Made by a program: the position numbers and the translations under genes
Source of the DNA: SHVO01 sp041906145
GTDB lineage: Bacteria; Pseudomonadota; Alphaproteobacteria; Rhodospirillales; Rhodospirillaceae
Reading direction: 5' to 3'
DNA: 64,000 nt
Assembly (NCBI GenBank): GCA_041906145.1
Contig: JAYRJU010000004.1
Coordinates: 1 to 64,000, forward strand
Notes under the pieces: model-generated
Database searches by the model: none
Told to the model about the DNA's origin: nothing
Seen by the model: the letters and a program-made list of their open reading frames with translations, nothing else
In this document: in pieces, positions 40,448 through 49,342 of the stretch
Position numbering within the stretch: position 1 is the stretch's first letter
Layout of the letters: every line of letters starts with the position of its first letter

Positions 40448-41785
40448 ATGATGGATCTCAATAGACGCCGCGTCCTGCGCGGAATGCTGGGTGGCTCTGC
40501 CGTCACCGTCGGCTTGCCGCTTCTGAACGTGTTCCTGAATGGCAACGGTACGGCGATGGCCGACGGCGCGCCGCTCCCGGTCCGTTTCGGCACCTGGGCC
40601 TGGGGCCTCGGCATGGACGAAGCGATCTTCGTGCCGAAGAAGGTGGGTAAGGATTACGACCTTCCGGAAGAAATCGCGTCCCTGAAGGACGTGAAGCAGC
40701 ACATCAACCTGTACACACAGTTCAACGGCTTTCGCGATGCGGCGCCGAACCTCTGCCACAAGACGGGTTGGGTCATTGCACGCGCCGGCATCGCGCCGAT
40801 GAATCAGACCGACTTCCCGGGCGAGACCATCGATATCTCCATCGCCAAGAAGATCGGCGGTTCGACGCGCTTTCAGCATCTGACCGCAACGGCCACCGGC
40901 AACGTGCGCGATAGCTTCTCCTATGAGAACGCGAACTCACAAACGATCGCCGATTGGTCGCCGATCCAGTTCTACGCCAAGATCTTCGGCGAAGACTTCC
41001 AGGATCCGAACGCCGCGGTGTTCAAGCCGAACCCGCGCGCGATGGTGCGCAAGAGCGTCCTCACCGGCGTGATGGATAGTGCGAAGGACCTGCAGAAGGT
41101 AGTCGGCTCAGACGATAAGGCGCGTCTTGATCAATACTTCACGGGCCTGCGCGACCTCGAACGTCAGTTCGACCAGCAACTCACCAAGCCTGAGCCGCGT
41201 GCCGCGTGCGTCGTCGGCAAGGCCCCGAAGGATGAGCCCGCCGCCGGTCTCGACTACACGCTCGTTGGCAAACGTCACCGCATGATGACCGACCTTATGG
41301 TCATGGCGCTCGCTTGCGATCAGACCCGCGTGTTCAACATGGCCTACTCCCAGTCGGCCGCGGCGACCAGCAAACAGGGTTACGATAAGCCGCACCACAC
41401 CGCTTCGCATGAAGAGCCGGTGGACGCGGCGCTCGGCTATCAGCCGAACACCTCGTGGTTCATCAAGCAGTCGATGATCGAATGGGCGTACTTCGTCGAA
41501 GCCTTCACCAAGTTCAAGGAAGGCGACGGCCACCTGATCGACAACGTGCTGATTTACGGCACGACGGATCAAGCTCTGGCGCGTATCCACTCGATCGAAA
41601 ACCAGCCGATGTTCACCGCCGGCCGCGCGGGCGGCAAGGTGAAGACCGGCTACCACCTCAAGGGCGACGGCACGCCGGGCACGCGCCTCGGTCTGACCTG
41701 CATGAAGGTGATGGGCCTCGACGTTTCGAACTGGGGTACGCAGTCGAACGGCACGACCAAGGAAATCGGGGAAATCCTGGTTTAA
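40448..41785 (+). CDS. DUF1552 protein with Tat signal, module C
   Basis: 445 aa, the same length as the module B paralogue. MMDLNRRRVLRGMLGGSAV is a twin-arginine signal. Shared landmarks: PVRFGTWAWGLGM, KQHINLYTQFNGF, KPNPRAMVRKSVL, LDQYFTGLRDLERQ, ACDQTRVFNMAY and KPHHTASHEEP. GGAGGATCAG precedes ATG 40448. It would be exported folded to the periplasm or beyond and act with the adjacent CXXCH lipoprotein. A terminator-like hairpin follows before the secreted-repeat gene, so expression may step down there. Activity not known. Confidence 0.88.
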   Translation: MMDLNRRRVLRGMLGGSAVTVGLPLLNVFLNGNGTAMADGAPLPVRFGTWAWGLGMDEAIFVPKKVGKDYDLPEEIASLKDVKQHINLYTQFNGFRDAAPNLCHKTGWVIARAGIAPMNQTDFPGETIDISIAKKIGGSTRFQHLTATATGNVRDSFSYENANSQTIADWSPIQFYAKIFGEDFQDPNAAVFKPNPRAMVRKSVLTGVMDSAKDLQKVVGSDDKARLDQYFTGLRDLERQFDQQLTKPEPRAACVVGKAPKDEPAAGLDYTLVGKRHRMMTDLMVMALACDQTRVFNMAYSQSAAATSKQGYDKPHHTASHEEPVDAALGYQPNTSWFIKQSMIEWAYFVEAFTKFKEGDGHLIDNVLIYGTTDQALARIHSIENQPMFTAGRAGGKVKTGYHLKGDGTPGTRLGLTCMKVMGLDVSNWGTQSNGTTKEIGEILV

Positions 41786-41791
41786 GCGACA

Positions 41792-41834
41792 GCACCTCGC
41801 GCTCGCCGCGAAAGCGGGCGCGAGGATGCTTTTT
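41792..41834 (+). terminator. Terminator-like hairpin inside module C
   Basis: GCACCTCGCGC... pairs with ...GCGCGAGGATGC around an inner GCCGC-GAAA-GCGG stem, with one mismatch, followed by TTTTT. It lies between the DUF1552 and secreted-repeat genes and could act as a partial terminator or mRNA-stabilising stem that sets expression ratios. Confidence 0.65.
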
Positions 41835-41851
41835 CAAAGGAAGAACGACTT

Positions 41852-43216
41852 ATGCGTCAGATCATCACTTTCGCCAGCGCGCTGACGGTCGGGACGTTTC
41901 TGACCGCTCCGCTTGTTGCTGCGAGCGCGGCCGAAGCGGCGCGCGCCGTGATCCCGGCCGAGCGCGAAGAGTTCGCGCGCGTGCCGATGCCGGCCAATAT
42001 CCACGTCGAATACACCGAGGAAGAAGGGCCGGTATTCGCGACCGAAAAGGGCATGACCCTTTACTATTGGCCGCACACCACCATGCGCAATGGCGTGACC
42101 GGCGACCCTAAGAACCAGTCACACTGTACCAACGAAAAGACAACGCACACCGCGGGTCTCATGAGCCCGTATCCGCCGGGGCTTGAACTGCCGGAACTCG
42201 ACAGGCGCAAGAGCTGCGCCGAAGTATGGCAGCCGTATATCGCCGGCGCCGACGCCAAACCGGTCGGTGCGTTTGGCCTGATTTCGCGTCAGGACGGCAG
42301 CAAGCAATGGACCTACGACGAGCACGCGCTCTACACCAACTATCTCGACCAGGTTCCGGGCGACGTGCGCGCCGCGACCACCGGTAACTTCGGCGTTGAT
42401 GGTCCGGCCGCCCGCGAAGTCGCGAGCGCGCCGTCCGCTATTCCGCCGGGCTTCCTGGTGCACACGTCATTGACGGGCCGCCAGCTTCTCACCGACAAGA
42501 ACTTCTCGGTCTATACGTCCGACAAGGACGGTCCGAACAAGTCCAATTGCGATGCGACGTGCGCCAAGACATGGGCGCCGGTGACCGCCCCGGCCTCCGC
42601 GCAGGCGCAGGGCGATTGGTCGATCTTCGAACGTACGCCGGGCGTGCGCCAATGGGCCTTCCGTAAGAAGCCGCTTTACACCTACGTGCTCGATTCTCAG
42701 ATCCGCAGCTATGAGGGCAGCGACGTCGCCGGCTGGCACAACGCTTATGTACAGAAGGCGCCCGCGATCCCGGCTGAGTTCACCATCCAGGATTCGATCA
42801 CGGGTGTCGTGCTCGCGGATTCCAAGGCGCGCACCATCTACATCTATAACTGCGCTGATGATTCCGTTGACCAGCTTGCGTGTGATCAGGTCGATAGCCC
42901 GCAGGCGTATCGTCTCGCCATCTGCGGCGGCGGTCAGGTGGCGCGCTGCCTGCACGATTGGCCTTATGTCGTCGCTTCGGCGAGCGCAAAGAGTCTCAAT
43001 CGTACGTGGCAGGTCCTCGATATCAATCCGAAGACGGGCCACCTTGCGAAAGCCGGCGAAGAGTCGCTGCGCGTGTGGGCTTATCGCGGACAGCCGATTT
43101 ACACCAACGCCCATGATGAAATGCCGGGCGATCTGTACGGACACGGGAATGGCGAATTCAGCGCAAGCCGCAACGGCTTCCGCGCATTCATCATTCGCGA
43201 TGAGTTTGGTCGATAG
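41852..43216 (+). CDS. Secreted-repeat (Lipoprotein_15-like) protein, copy C
   Basis: 454 aa, signal peptide to about residue 27 (AASAAEA). The three repeats are recognisable: GMTLYYWPH, SCAEVWQPYI and KQWTYDEHALY; FSVYTSDKDG, SNCDATCAKTW and RQWAFRKKPLY; RTIYIYNCADD, ICGGGQVARC and RGQPIYTNAHD. It resembles copy A more than copy B in repeat 2. AAAGGAAGAACGACTT precedes ATG 41852. The family X gene begins 24 bases after its stop. As with the other copies no enzyme motif is visible, and a binding or structural role in the periplasm or at the surface is inferred. Confidence 0.85.
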   Translation: MRQIITFASALTVGTFLTAPLVAASAAEAARAVIPAEREEFARVPMPANIHVEYTEEEGPVFATEKGMTLYYWPHTTMRNGVTGDPKNQSHCTNEKTTHTAGLMSPYPPGLELPELDRRKSCAEVWQPYIAGADAKPVGAFGLISRQDGSKQWTYDEHALYTNYLDQVPGDVRAATTGNFGVDGPAAREVASAPSAIPPGFLVHTSLTGRQLLTDKNFSVYTSDKDGPNKSNCDATCAKTWAPVTAPASAQAQGDWSIFERTPGVRQWAFRKKPLYTYVLDSQIRSYEGSDVAGWHNAYVQKAPAIPAEFTIQDSITGVVLADSKARTIYIYNCADDSVDQLACDQVDSPQAYRLAICGGGQVARCLHDWPYVVASASAKSLNRTWQVLDINPKTGHLAKAGEESLRVWAYRGQPIYTNAHDEMPGDLYGHGNGEFSASRNGFRAFIIRDEFGR

Positions 43217-43240
43217 CCAATTCAGGTGAGGGAGATGGTT

Positions 43241-44359
43241 ATGAAGAGCATGAAAGTATGGAGCATCGGCTCAGTCGGCGCTGCGATGTTGTTGGCCAGT
43301 TCTGCGTTGACGCCGAGCGCGGCGGAGACGCTGAATATTACCGGACTCCAGAACGGCACGATCGGTTTCGTGCTCACCAGCTCTGCGTGGGGTCTCTACC
43401 AAACGCCGGATGGCAAAGCTGAATGTCCGGACGGCTTCAACGAAGGCCCGCGCGAACAATTCAAGGCGCTGTATCCGAGCGGCGGCACCGTCGAAGGCAC
43501 GCAGCTTGAGCGTGAAAGCGCCTCGCGCTACCCGATGGACAAGGAAGACAACTTCGCTTACCGCGAAGCGAAGGGCGCGGTCGGCATCGGCATGAACTTG
43601 GACGGCAAGGTCGGCGCCAACGACTTCACCTCTCCCGAGGGTGTGAAGGGCATCGACAACCAGCTGTATCGCGCCATCGGCTGTACGCGCTTGTTCCGCG
43701 GTCCGGACGGCACCTACGCTCACTTCACCGAAATGTGGGTGCGTGAGATGGGCTTCAACCGCGTGCTCGTCGAGCTCACGGGCATCGACAGCCTGGAGAA
43801 CGATCCGCAGGTCGACGTCACGCTGTATCGCGGCAAGGATAAACTCATCACCGACGCCAGCGGCGCTAACATCATCGCCGGCGGCTCGAACCGCGTCGAA
43901 GACCGTTTCTCGAAGCGCTTCACCAAGACGCTCAAGGGCAAGATCGAAAACGGCGTGCTCGTCACCGAGCCGGCCGACGTAGACTGGGTGTGGTCGGTGT
44001 TCTACGACCATCCGGGCTATTACGGCATCAAGCAAGCGCGCCTGCAGCTCAATCTCGCCCCGGCCGGCGATCGCGCGGAAGGCATGATTGCGGGCTACAC
44101 CACCATCGATACTTTCTATCAGCAGCTCGTACGCGCGTGGTCGACGCACCACTCCAGCTACGGCGGCCTGTCGCAGCCGTCGCTGTTCCGCGCGCTGCAC
44201 CGCCTGGCGGACGGCATCCCGGACGAAAAGGGCGCGATGACCGCGCTCTCCTCGTCGATCCAGGTGAAGTTCGTGCAGTCGTTCATCGAACATCCGGACG
44301 CCAAGGTCGCCGCCGTCGAAAGCACGACCCGTCCGTCCGTGGAGCCGGCACGCCGTTAA
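43241..44359 (+). CDS. Unknown exported protein, family X copy C1
   Basis: 372 aa. Several in-frame starts lie close together (43226, 43235, 43241, 43250); ATG 43241 is best spaced from GGGAG. Signal peptide to about residue 27 (SAAET). Family landmarks: NGTIGFVLT, DGKAECPDGFNEGPREQFK, MNLDGKVGANDFTSPEG, LYRAIGC, VLVELTGIDSLENDPQVD, GANIIAGGSNRVEDRFSKRF and STHHSSYGG. It is closer to copy C2 than to A or B, so C1/C2 probably arose by local duplication. A perfect hairpin separates them. Function unknown. Confidence 0.83.
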   Translation: MKSMKVWSIGSVGAAMLLASSALTPSAAETLNITGLQNGTIGFVLTSSAWGLYQTPDGKAECPDGFNEGPREQFKALYPSGGTVEGTQLERESASRYPMDKEDNFAYREAKGAVGIGMNLDGKVGANDFTSPEGVKGIDNQLYRAIGCTRLFRGPDGTYAHFTEMWVREMGFNRVLVELTGIDSLENDPQVDVTLYRGKDKLITDASGANIIAGGSNRVEDRFSKRFTKTLKGKIENGVLVTEPADVDWVWSVFYDHPGYYGIKQARLQLNLAPAGDRAEGMIAGYTTIDTFYQQLVRAWSTHHSSYGGLSQPSLFRALHRLADGIPDEKGAMTALSSSIQVKFVQSFIEHPDAKVAAVESTTRPSVEPARR

Positions 44360-44386
44360 ACGGCACGCCGCGAATGCGCCGTGGGA

Positions 44387-44410
44387 GAAAGGCGCCGCAA
44401 GGCGCCTTTC
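44387..44410 (+). terminator. Perfect hairpin between family X copies C1 and C2
   Basis: GAAAGGCGCC and GGCGCCTTTC pair perfectly over 10 bp around a GCAA tetraloop, followed by TTCG. There is little T-run beyond the stem, so it is likely a weak terminator or a processing/stability element between two co-directional paralogues. Confidence 0.6.
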
Positions 44411-44432
44411 TTCGAGGTGAAGAGGAGTAAAA

Positions 44433-45560
44433 ATGGAACGTACAAAAAACTGGACTCGCATCACTTTGCGCGCGCTCTGCGCGGCGACGCTTCTTACCGG
44501 CTTCAGCGCGGGTTCGTCCTTCGCCGAGGATATGCCGGTCGTCGGCCTCAAGAACGGCACCATCGGCTTTGCGCTCGTCGGTGCGCGCTGGGGACTCCAT
44601 CAAACACCGGACGGGAAAGCGGAATGCCCGGAAGGTTTCAATGAAGGCCCGCGCGAACAGTTCAAGGCGCTGTATCCGAACGGCGGTACCGTCAATGATA
44701 CGCAGCTCGAGCGGGAAAGCGCCTCGCGCTATCCGATGGACAAGGACGACAACTTCACCTACCGCGAAGTGAAGGGGAAGGTGGCGATCGGCCTTGATCT
44801 CGATGGCAAGGCAAAAGCTTCGGATTTCGTTTCCCCGGACGGCGTGAAAGGGATCGACAACGAACTCTATCGTGCGATCGGCTGCACGCGTCTGTTCCGT
44901 GCGCCGGACGGCACGTTTGCCCACTTCACTAACATGTGGGTGCGCGAGTTTAACTTCAATCGCATCCTGTTTGAACTCACCGGCGTCGATAGCATAGCCA
45001 ATGACGACGACGTCACCGTGACGATGTACCGCGGCAAGGACAAACTCATCACGGATGCGACGGGTGCGAACATCATCGCCGGCGGCTCCGTTCGTGTGGA
45101 CGAACGTTTTGGAAAAAGATTTATCCGGGCGACCAAGGGCAAGATCGTAAACGGCGTGCTGACGACGGACCCGGTCGACATCAGCTACCCCTGGGCGGTG
45201 TTCATCGCTCGTCCCGGCTACTACGAGATCAAAGGCGCGCGGCTGAACGTAAATCTCGCGCCGGGCGGCGAAAGCGCGGAAGGCGTGCTTGCCGGATATG
45301 CCGACGTCGAAGCCTGGTACCAGCAGTTGGTCCGGTCGTGGTCGACTCATCACTCCAGCTACGGCGGCCTGTCGCAACCCTCGCTCTACCGTGTGTTGCA
45401 TCGGCTGGCCGACGGCTACCCTGACGCGAGTGGGGCCAACACGGCGATCTCGTCCTCGATTTCGATCAAGTTGGTACAAACCTTCATCGAGCATCCCGAC
45501 CGCGCGGTGGCCAGCAGTGCTCCTTCCGAGAAGCCTCGGGCCGAGCCGGCCCAGCGTTAG
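44433..45560 (+). CDS. Unknown exported protein, family X copy C2
   Basis: 375 aa. Signal peptide to about residue 31 (SSFAED). GAAGAGGAG lies 6 bases before ATG 44433. Landmarks are nearly those of C1: KNGTIGFALV, DGKAECPEGFNEGPREQFK, LDLDGKAKASDFVSPDG, LYRAIGC, ILFELTGVDSIANDDDV, GANIIAGGSVRVDERFGKRF and STHHSSYGG. This is the last gene of module C and ends in a strong terminator, with the receptor genes beyond. No known domain. Confidence 0.83.
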   Translation: MERTKNWTRITLRALCAATLLTGFSAGSSFAEDMPVVGLKNGTIGFALVGARWGLHQTPDGKAECPEGFNEGPREQFKALYPNGGTVNDTQLERESASRYPMDKDDNFTYREVKGKVAIGLDLDGKAKASDFVSPDGVKGIDNELYRAIGCTRLFRAPDGTFAHFTNMWVREFNFNRILFELTGVDSIANDDDVTVTMYRGKDKLITDATGANIIAGGSVRVDERFGKRFIRATKGKIVNGVLTTDPVDISYPWAVFIARPGYYEIKGARLNVNLAPGGESAEGVLAGYADVEAWYQQLVRSWSTHHSSYGGLSQPSLYRVLHRLADGYPDASGANTAISSSISIKLVQTFIEHPDRAVASSAPSEKPRAEPAQR

Positions 45561-45582
45561 ATTCTTGCATGATTAGTGCGTG

Positions 45583-45610
45583 AAAAGGCCTCCTCGCGGA
45601 GGCCTTTTCT
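45583..45610 (+). terminator. Intrinsic terminator ending module C
   Basis: AAAAGGCCTCC and GGAGGCCTTTT pair perfectly over 11 bp around a TCGC tetraloop, followed by CT. It closes the DUF1592-to-family-X operon and may act in both directions. Confidence 0.88.
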
Positions 45611-45948
45611 ATTGCGGTACGAAACCAGTGGCGGGAACGCCACAGTCGGGCGCGCCAGGCAAAAAATCGCCTGATCTTAAGCACTTCTACGTTGTCTAAG
45701 GCTCGCGTTTCTGTGAGAAATTTAGTTGCACGCACGTAGAGCGGCTGGGAGGGCTCGCGAACAGGCGCATGTGGCGACGTAAGACGCGTCGGATCACGGA
45801 GCCTGGGAGCGCTGAGTGCGAGGTGGGGGGGATATGCCCCTGAGCGGCTGATCGGCCGGTCAGCGATTTATTCGTCACTTCGCAATTTATCATCCCCGAG
45901 CGCTGACGTGGCGGCACGCTTGCTGTCCACACCAATTGGGGAGACCTC
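45611..45948 (+). promoter_or_regulatory. Upstream region of the first tandem TonB receptor
   Basis: About 340 bases without a gene. I see no near-consensus promoter. GGGGAGACCTC precedes the ATG at 45949. The region is not obviously alike the one upstream of the second tandem receptor, so the two copies may be regulated differently. Confidence 0.35.
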
Positions 45949-48948
45949 ATGTCTTATAATAACGCGGCCGCTGCGCGGCGCTTCGGCTTCATGACGACCG
46001 TTAGCTCGGTGGCCATGCTGGCCGCTTCCTTTGCCGCTCAGGCGCAGACGCAACAGGCGCAAACCGGCGCTCCTGCCATCGATGAAATCACCGTGACCGG
46101 CACGCGCGTTGTGCGCGACGGTTACGAAGCGCCGACGCCCGTCACCGTGATCGGTGTCGAGCAGATCGAACAAGCCCCGATGCAGCACATCTCCGACTTC
46201 GTGATGCGCCTGCCGGCCTTCGCCGGCGCGCAGAGCACGACCTCGGGCGGCAACGAAATCTCTACCGGCCGCCAGTCGCAGAACAACCTGAACCTTCGCG
46301 GTTTGGATTCCTTCCGTACCCTGGTTCTCCTGGACGGCAATCGCTTCGTCTCGGGCGACGTCAACGGCTCCGTCAACGCCTCGGATCTTCCGACGCCGCT
46401 GATCAGCCGCGTTGACGTTGTCACCGGCGGCGCTTCGGCCGCTTACGGCTCGGACGCCGTGGCCGGTGTCGTGAACTTCGTTCTTGATCGTGAATTCACG
46501 GGCGTCAAAGCTGAAATCCAAGGCGGCATCACCGCGCGCGGCGACGATCCGAACTATAAGGTAAGCTTGACGGCTGGCACGCCGTTCGCCGGCGGCCGCG
46601 GTCACTTCCTGTTCTCGGGCGAGCACGCTTGGAACAAAGGCATTTTCGGCGCCGGAAAATCGCGCGGCGAGTTCTGGGGCTACGACACGTATCATATCAT
46701 CGAAAATCCGTTGTGGGCCGCGACCGCAAATACGGCCACCGGCGCATCGCCGCTCAATCCGCGCTTCCTCGTACGCAGCCAGGTCGGTTCGATCCTCGCG
46801 ACGCCGAACGGCATCATTACGGGAGGCCCGTTGAAGGGCACGCTGTTTGACAAGAACGGCCGCGCGGCGGGCAACTATAATTACGGTTCGCTGACCAATT
46901 CGCAGTTCACGGTCGGCGGCGACTGGGCGATGTCGGACGCGACTTACTACAACCAGTCTTTGTCCAACCATGTGACGCGCCAAGCCTACTTCACGCGCGC
47001 CAGCTATGATTTGACGGACAATGTCACGGCCTACGCCAACTTCATCTACACCTACAGCTATGGTTACGCCCGCTCGAAGCTCGACGATCAGCTCGGTAAC
47101 TTGACGATCCGTCAGGACAATCCGTACCTCGATCCGACGATCGCCGCGCGCATGACGGCGCTGGGTCTGACGACATTCACGATGGGCAGCTTCCTGCTCG
47201 ACGTTCCATATATTCAAACCGACAACTATCGCGAGCTTTGGACTTACCAAGCGGGTCTTGAAGGTACGACGAGTGCCTTCAATACGGATTGGGAATGGAA
47301 AATCCACGGTCAGACAGGTTTGACCCGCGGCGATCTTTCGGGCCGCGTGCTTGACCTCGGCCGCCTGCGCGGTCTCGGTGGTGTCGCAACCAACGCTCTG
47401 GATTCCGTCCGTCTCGCGAACGGCCAGATCGTCTGCCGCGGCAATGCGGATGCGAATCCGGCGAACGACGATCCGCTTTGCGTGCCGTTCAATCCGTTCG
47501 GCTCCGGCGTCAACAGCCAAGCCGCCATCGACTACGTGAAGGGCCGGGCGCAGCTGTACCAGCGCAGCCGCCAGAACTTCTACGCGTTCTCGGTCAACGG
47601 CGAACCGTTCGATACCTGGGCCGGCCCTGTGTCGCTCGCCCTCGGCGGCGAATACCGTACGGAATCCGTATCGCCCGGTGATATCGCCGGCTACTGCCCG
47701 AAGTGCCTGACCAGCTCCTACACGGCGGGTAACTACAAAGGGACGAGCGGCAAGTACAACGTCAAAGAAGGCTTCCTCGAAACGGTTATCCCGTTGGCGA
47801 AGGATGAAGAGTGGGCGCGTTCGCTCGACCTGAACGGCGCCGTCCGCGCGACCGACTACTCGACGTCCGGCTTCGTCGTGACGTGGAAGGTCGGGGCGAC
47901 CTACGCGCCGGTTGATGAATTGCGTATTCGCGCGACTCGTTCGCGCGATATTCGCGCCGGCAACCTCGGTGAATTGTACAACGCCGGTGGTGGCGGGCAG
48001 TCACCGGGCCTGGTGGATCCGTTCCGTACCCTGCCGGGCCAATCGTCGACGCAGGCTCAGCAGTACAGCTGGCTCAACTCGACATCCGGCAACCCGCTAC
48101 TCGAGCCTGAAAAGGCCGATACCACCAGCGTCGGTATCGTCTATCAGCCGTCGTGGTTTGAAGGCTTCAGCGCCTCCGTCGACTACTACGACATCACGAT
48201 CAACGGCGCGATCGAAACGCCGGGCGAAGTTCTGCAGCGCTGCTTCGATTCAGGCGGCACGTCGGTCCTCTGTAACGCCATTAAGCGCTTCGCGCTTACG
48301 GATGCGGATAGAGCGCTCGGCTACACGATTGGCCAGATTCAGGTCATCAACAGCCAGCCTGAAAACCTCGCGTTCCTGAGCCAGAAGGGCCTCGACATCG
48401 AGATGTCGTACCGGACCAGCCTGGACCGGATTGTCGATAGCTGGGCGGGTGACTTGTCGTTCCGCGCCGTCGGCACGAACATCATCGAATCGCTGCGTGA
48501 CGACCGGCGCAATCCGCCGGTGGACGCTGCGGGCACCAACAGCGGCACCGGTCCGCTGTCCTGGCGCTGGCTGTTCAACGTTGGTTACTCGCTCGACAAT
48601 ATCGATATCGGCTGGACCGGCCGCTATATGAGCTCGGGCCAGTACGGCGGAGGCACGTCGCGCTATGTCGAATGTCAGCCCGGCAGCTGCCCGGCCTGGA
48701 CCAGCTACGCTCCGACGATCGACTACAATCATATCGCCAGCCGCTTCTACCACGATTTGTCGATCAGCTACGATTTCATGGAGACGGATCAGGGTGGAAA
48801 GCTCACCGGCTTCCTCAACATCATGAACCTGATGGACAAGGAGCCGCCGATGGTCGCCAGCACCAACTATTGGTACATGAACGTAAATCCGCAGCTTTAC
48901 GACGCGATTGGCCGCAAATTCTACGCCGGTATCCGCTTCCGCATGTAA
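45949..48948 (+). CDS. TonB-dependent receptor, tandem copy 1
   Basis: 999 aa. Signal peptide about 1-32 (AAQAQ), then the TonB-box-like IDEITVTGTRVVRDGYE. Plug: APTPVTVIGVEQIEQ, SQNNLNLRGLDSFRTLVLLD, VDVVTGGASAAYGSDAV. Barrel features such as LDRIVDSWAGDLSFRAVGT and the C-terminus FYAGIRFRM follow. Two paired-Cys loops (YCPKCLTSS and VECQPGSCP) are unusual surface-exposed candidates for disulfides. It directly follows module C and is very similar to the next gene. The substrate is probably the material handled by modules B and C; that link is inferred from position only. Confidence 0.93.
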   Translation: MSYNNAAAARRFGFMTTVSSVAMLAASFAAQAQTQQAQTGAPAIDEITVTGTRVVRDGYEAPTPVTVIGVEQIEQAPMQHISDFVMRLPAFAGAQSTTSGGNEISTGRQSQNNLNLRGLDSFRTLVLLDGNRFVSGDVNGSVNASDLPTPLISRVDVVTGGASAAYGSDAVAGVVNFVLDREFTGVKAEIQGGITARGDDPNYKVSLTAGTPFAGGRGHFLFSGEHAWNKGIFGAGKSRGEFWGYDTYHIIENPLWAATANTATGASPLNPRFLVRSQVGSILATPNGIITGGPLKGTLFDKNGRAAGNYNYGSLTNSQFTVGGDWAMSDATYYNQSLSNHVTRQAYFTRASYDLTDNVTAYANFIYTYSYGYARSKLDDQLGNLTIRQDNPYLDPTIAARMTALGLTTFTMGSFLLDVPYIQTDNYRELWTYQAGLEGTTSAFNTDWEWKIHGQTGLTRGDLSGRVLDLGRLRGLGGVATNALDSVRLANGQIVCRGNADANPANDDPLCVPFNPFGSGVNSQAAIDYVKGRAQLYQRSRQNFYAFSVNGEPFDTWAGPVSLALGGEYRTESVSPGDIAGYCPKCLTSSYTAGNYKGTSGKYNVKEGFLETVIPLAKDEEWARSLDLNGAVRATDYSTSGFVVTWKVGATYAPVDELRIRATRSRDIRAGNLGELYNAGGGGQSPGLVDPFRTLPGQSSTQAQQYSWLNSTSGNPLLEPEKADTTSVGIVYQPSWFEGFSASVDYYDITINGAIETPGEVLQRCFDSGGTSVLCNAIKRFALTDADRALGYTIGQIQVINSQPENLAFLSQKGLDIEMSYRTSLDRIVDSWAGDLSFRAVGTNIIESLRDDRRNPPVDAAGTNSGTGPLSWRWLFNVGYSLDNIDIGWTGRYMSSGQYGGGTSRYVECQPGSCPAWTSYAPTIDYNHIASRFYHDLSISYDFMETDQGGKLTGFLNIMNLMDKEPPMVASTNYWYMNVNPQLYDAIGRKFYAGIRFRM

Positions 48949-48979
48949 GCGATTCACAACTGGTTTTTGCACTGCATCA

Positions 48980-49008
48980 GGCCGCCGGCGTCATGCCGGC
49001 GGCCTTTT
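48980..49008 (+). terminator. Intrinsic terminator after tandem receptor 1
   Basis: GGCCGCCGGC and GCCGGCGGCC pair perfectly over 10 bp around a 5-base loop, followed by TTTT. It shows the two tandem receptor genes are separate transcription units. Confidence 0.88.
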
Positions 49009-49342
49009 GCTTTCAGGATTTTTTTACGAATAGGCACAAAAACCGCGACTTCGCTGCAACAGTTTGTGTTAACCGGCAGCCGTCATGTGGTTGAGTGCTG
49101 TCATTTAGCGGCGTTTTATGGGATGAAAACGGCGCACGGACGATGACGAATGCGGAGGTCGTACGGTGCGGAGAGAGGGGGCGCATGATTCATTTCCGCG
49201 CCGGCTTGGCCCATCACGATCGTGATGTTGGAGCCGCTCAGTAGCCTATTGGGTTCGACGGCCCGTTCTCGCTCCCCGCGCGGCCTCTCGCGTTTGGCAC
49301 CGCTTGTGCGGGCGCCCCACGTTCACCCTTTTGGAGAGGATC
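49009..49342 (+). promoter_or_regulatory. Upstream region of tandem receptor 2 with a 16-bp palindrome
   Basis: No gene. A perfect 16-bp palindrome, CATCACGATCGTGATG, lies at 49212-49227, about 115 bases before the receptor start, and looks like a regulator-binding site. An AT-rich stretch (49,015-49,075) may hold the promoter. TTTTGGAGAGGATC directly precedes ATG 49343. Confidence 0.5.

Noticed and set aside
45868..47520. 550-codon antisense frame under the first tandem TonB receptor, and a similar one at 16129-17583
   Set aside because: Both lie fully within clear TonB receptor or secreted-repeat genes on the other strand and have no protein-like features.
49009..49342. Copy of the ATTTCTAAANTAGA motif before the TonB receptors
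   Set aside because: No convincing match was found upstream of 45949 or 49343; a TTTCCTAAAC stretch near 22,456 is too different.
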